A DNA stretch of 5,436 nucleotides from Deltaproteobacteria bacterium. GTDB taxonomy: Bacteria > Desulfobacterota > Desulfobacteria > Desulfobacterales > UBA11574. The stretch covers positions 1-5,436 of the forward strand of contig JAFDCA010000419.1 of assembly GCA_019313025.1 (NCBI GenBank), given 5' to 3'. The notes below the pieces were generated by a model. That model had not been told where the DNA came from and did no database searches. It saw only the letters and a program-made list of their open reading frames with translations. Both the position numbers and the translations under genes were made by a program. This document shows, in pieces, positions 5,247 to 5,436 of this stretch (its first letter is position 1; each line of letters begins with the position of its first letter).

Positions 5247-5280
5247 TCCCCATTTAGTTCAGGGATCGGGGAGTTTTTCT
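5247..5280 (+). terminator. Probable intrinsic terminator after the CDF gene
   Basis: TCCCC (5247-5251) can pair with GGGGA (5268-5272), followed at once by GTTTTTCT. The stem is short (5 bp) and the loop long (16 nt), so it is only a moderate terminator. It may be helped by the 6-bp hairpin just upstream. Its position, about 55-80 nt after the stop codon, is suitable for ending the CDF transcript. Confidence 0.45.
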
Positions 5281-5294
5281 ACTAAATCCCTGAA
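5258..5294. repeat. Inverted repeat TTCAGGGAT / ATCCCTGAA
   Basis: Nine-base perfect arms at 5258-5266 and 5286-5294 surround a 19-base loop that contains the right arm and T-run of the terminator hairpin. The two structures interlock, so they either exclude each other or form a pseudoknot. Confidence 0.55.
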
Positions 5295-5320
5295 TATAGC
5301 GGATTGGTCTTCACTTTCAG

Positions 5321-5389
5321 CTACGGCCCAACAAGATGGATGATCTTTTTTTAAATCGGATGTTGTCTGAGTGGCTTAGGGGCCGTTAG
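5321..5389. repeat. Nested inverted repeat CTACGGCCC...GGGCCGTTAG with inner CAACA/TGTTG
   Basis: CTACGGCCC (5321-5329) pairs with GGGCCGTTAG (5380-5389) leaving one bulged T. Overlapping the inner end of the left arm, CAACA (5329-5333) pairs with TGTTG (5361-5365). The loop holds a run of seven T. The role is unknown. Confidence 0.4.
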
Positions 5390-5436
5390 AAAAAACAGGG
5401 CGCAAACCGAAATCGTATCTTTAAAAGAACTTTAAA

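Larger units (their letters stand above)
5195..5436. other. Gene-free 3' flank with several inverted repeats
   Basis: No frame here has a start, ribosome site and coding character. The stretch holds a 6-base hairpin (5226-5231/5240-5245, AACGAT/ATCGTT), a terminator-like hairpin with a T-run (5247-5278), an overlapping 9-base inverted repeat (5258-5294), and a longer nested inverted repeat (5321-5389). The window ends in A-rich sequence. Confidence 0.6.

Noticed and set aside
5326..5391. Integron attC site (GCCCAAC ... GTTAGAA)
   Set aside because: The left core fits RYYYAAC but the right one fails the final pyrimidine of GTTRRRY. The typical paired L boxes are not evident, and no cassette structure or integrase is present.
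1..5436. CRISPR array, tRNA/rRNA genes, insertion sequence
   Set aside because: No regularly spaced repeats, tRNA cloverleaf-like segment, rRNA-like sequence, transposase motif or terminal inverted repeats were seen.

Overview
The window carries two metal-export modules on opposite strands, with a regulatory intergenic region between them. The organism is most likely a Gram-negative bacterium of moderate GC content: there is an outer-membrane efflux factor with a signal peptide, an RND tripartite pump, and a near-consensus sigma-54 promoter with upstream palindromes. This arrangement would suit a Desulfobacterota (deltaproteobacterial) genome, but that placement is an inference from style. 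No taxonomic marker is present.

Minus strand, read right to left: a small YHS-domain protein (3502-3245), a TolC/CusC-type outer-membrane factor (3198-1852), a CusB-type membrane fusion protein with a heavy-metal-binding domain and a Met/His tail (1855-413), and the first 115 codons of a CusA-type heavy-metal RND pump (346 to the window edge). The outer-membrane factor and cusB overlap by 4 bp (ATGA). The spacing and common direction indicate one operon for periplasmic or cytoplasmic efflux of Cu(I)/Ag(I) or a related metal. The YHS protein would be a cytoplasmic Cys-based metal-binding accessory.

Intergenic region 3503-3813: upstream of the operon sits TGGCAC-N5-TTGCT, an excellent sigma-54 -24/-12 element. 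It is followed upstream by a very AT-rich stretch and then by two perfect palindromes centred about 131 and 173 bp before the predicted start. The palindromes are 42 bp apart centre to centre, about four helical turns. This is the layout of a promoter driven by an NtrC-family enhancer-binding protein. The regulator itself is not in the window.

Region 3814-4297: a 74-residue hydrophobic orphan on the minus strand, then a 36-codon SHOCT-like C-terminal fragment on the plus strand. A candidate sigma-70 promoter overlaps the end of that fragment.

Plus strand 4298-5194: a complete CDF-family Zn/Cd/Co-type exporter (CzcD/ZitB-like) with both HxxxD metal sites and a Cys-containing tail. It would move divalent cations from cytoplasm to periplasm, complementing the RND pump encoded divergently. 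The last 242 bases contain no convincing gene but several inverted repeats, including a probable terminator.
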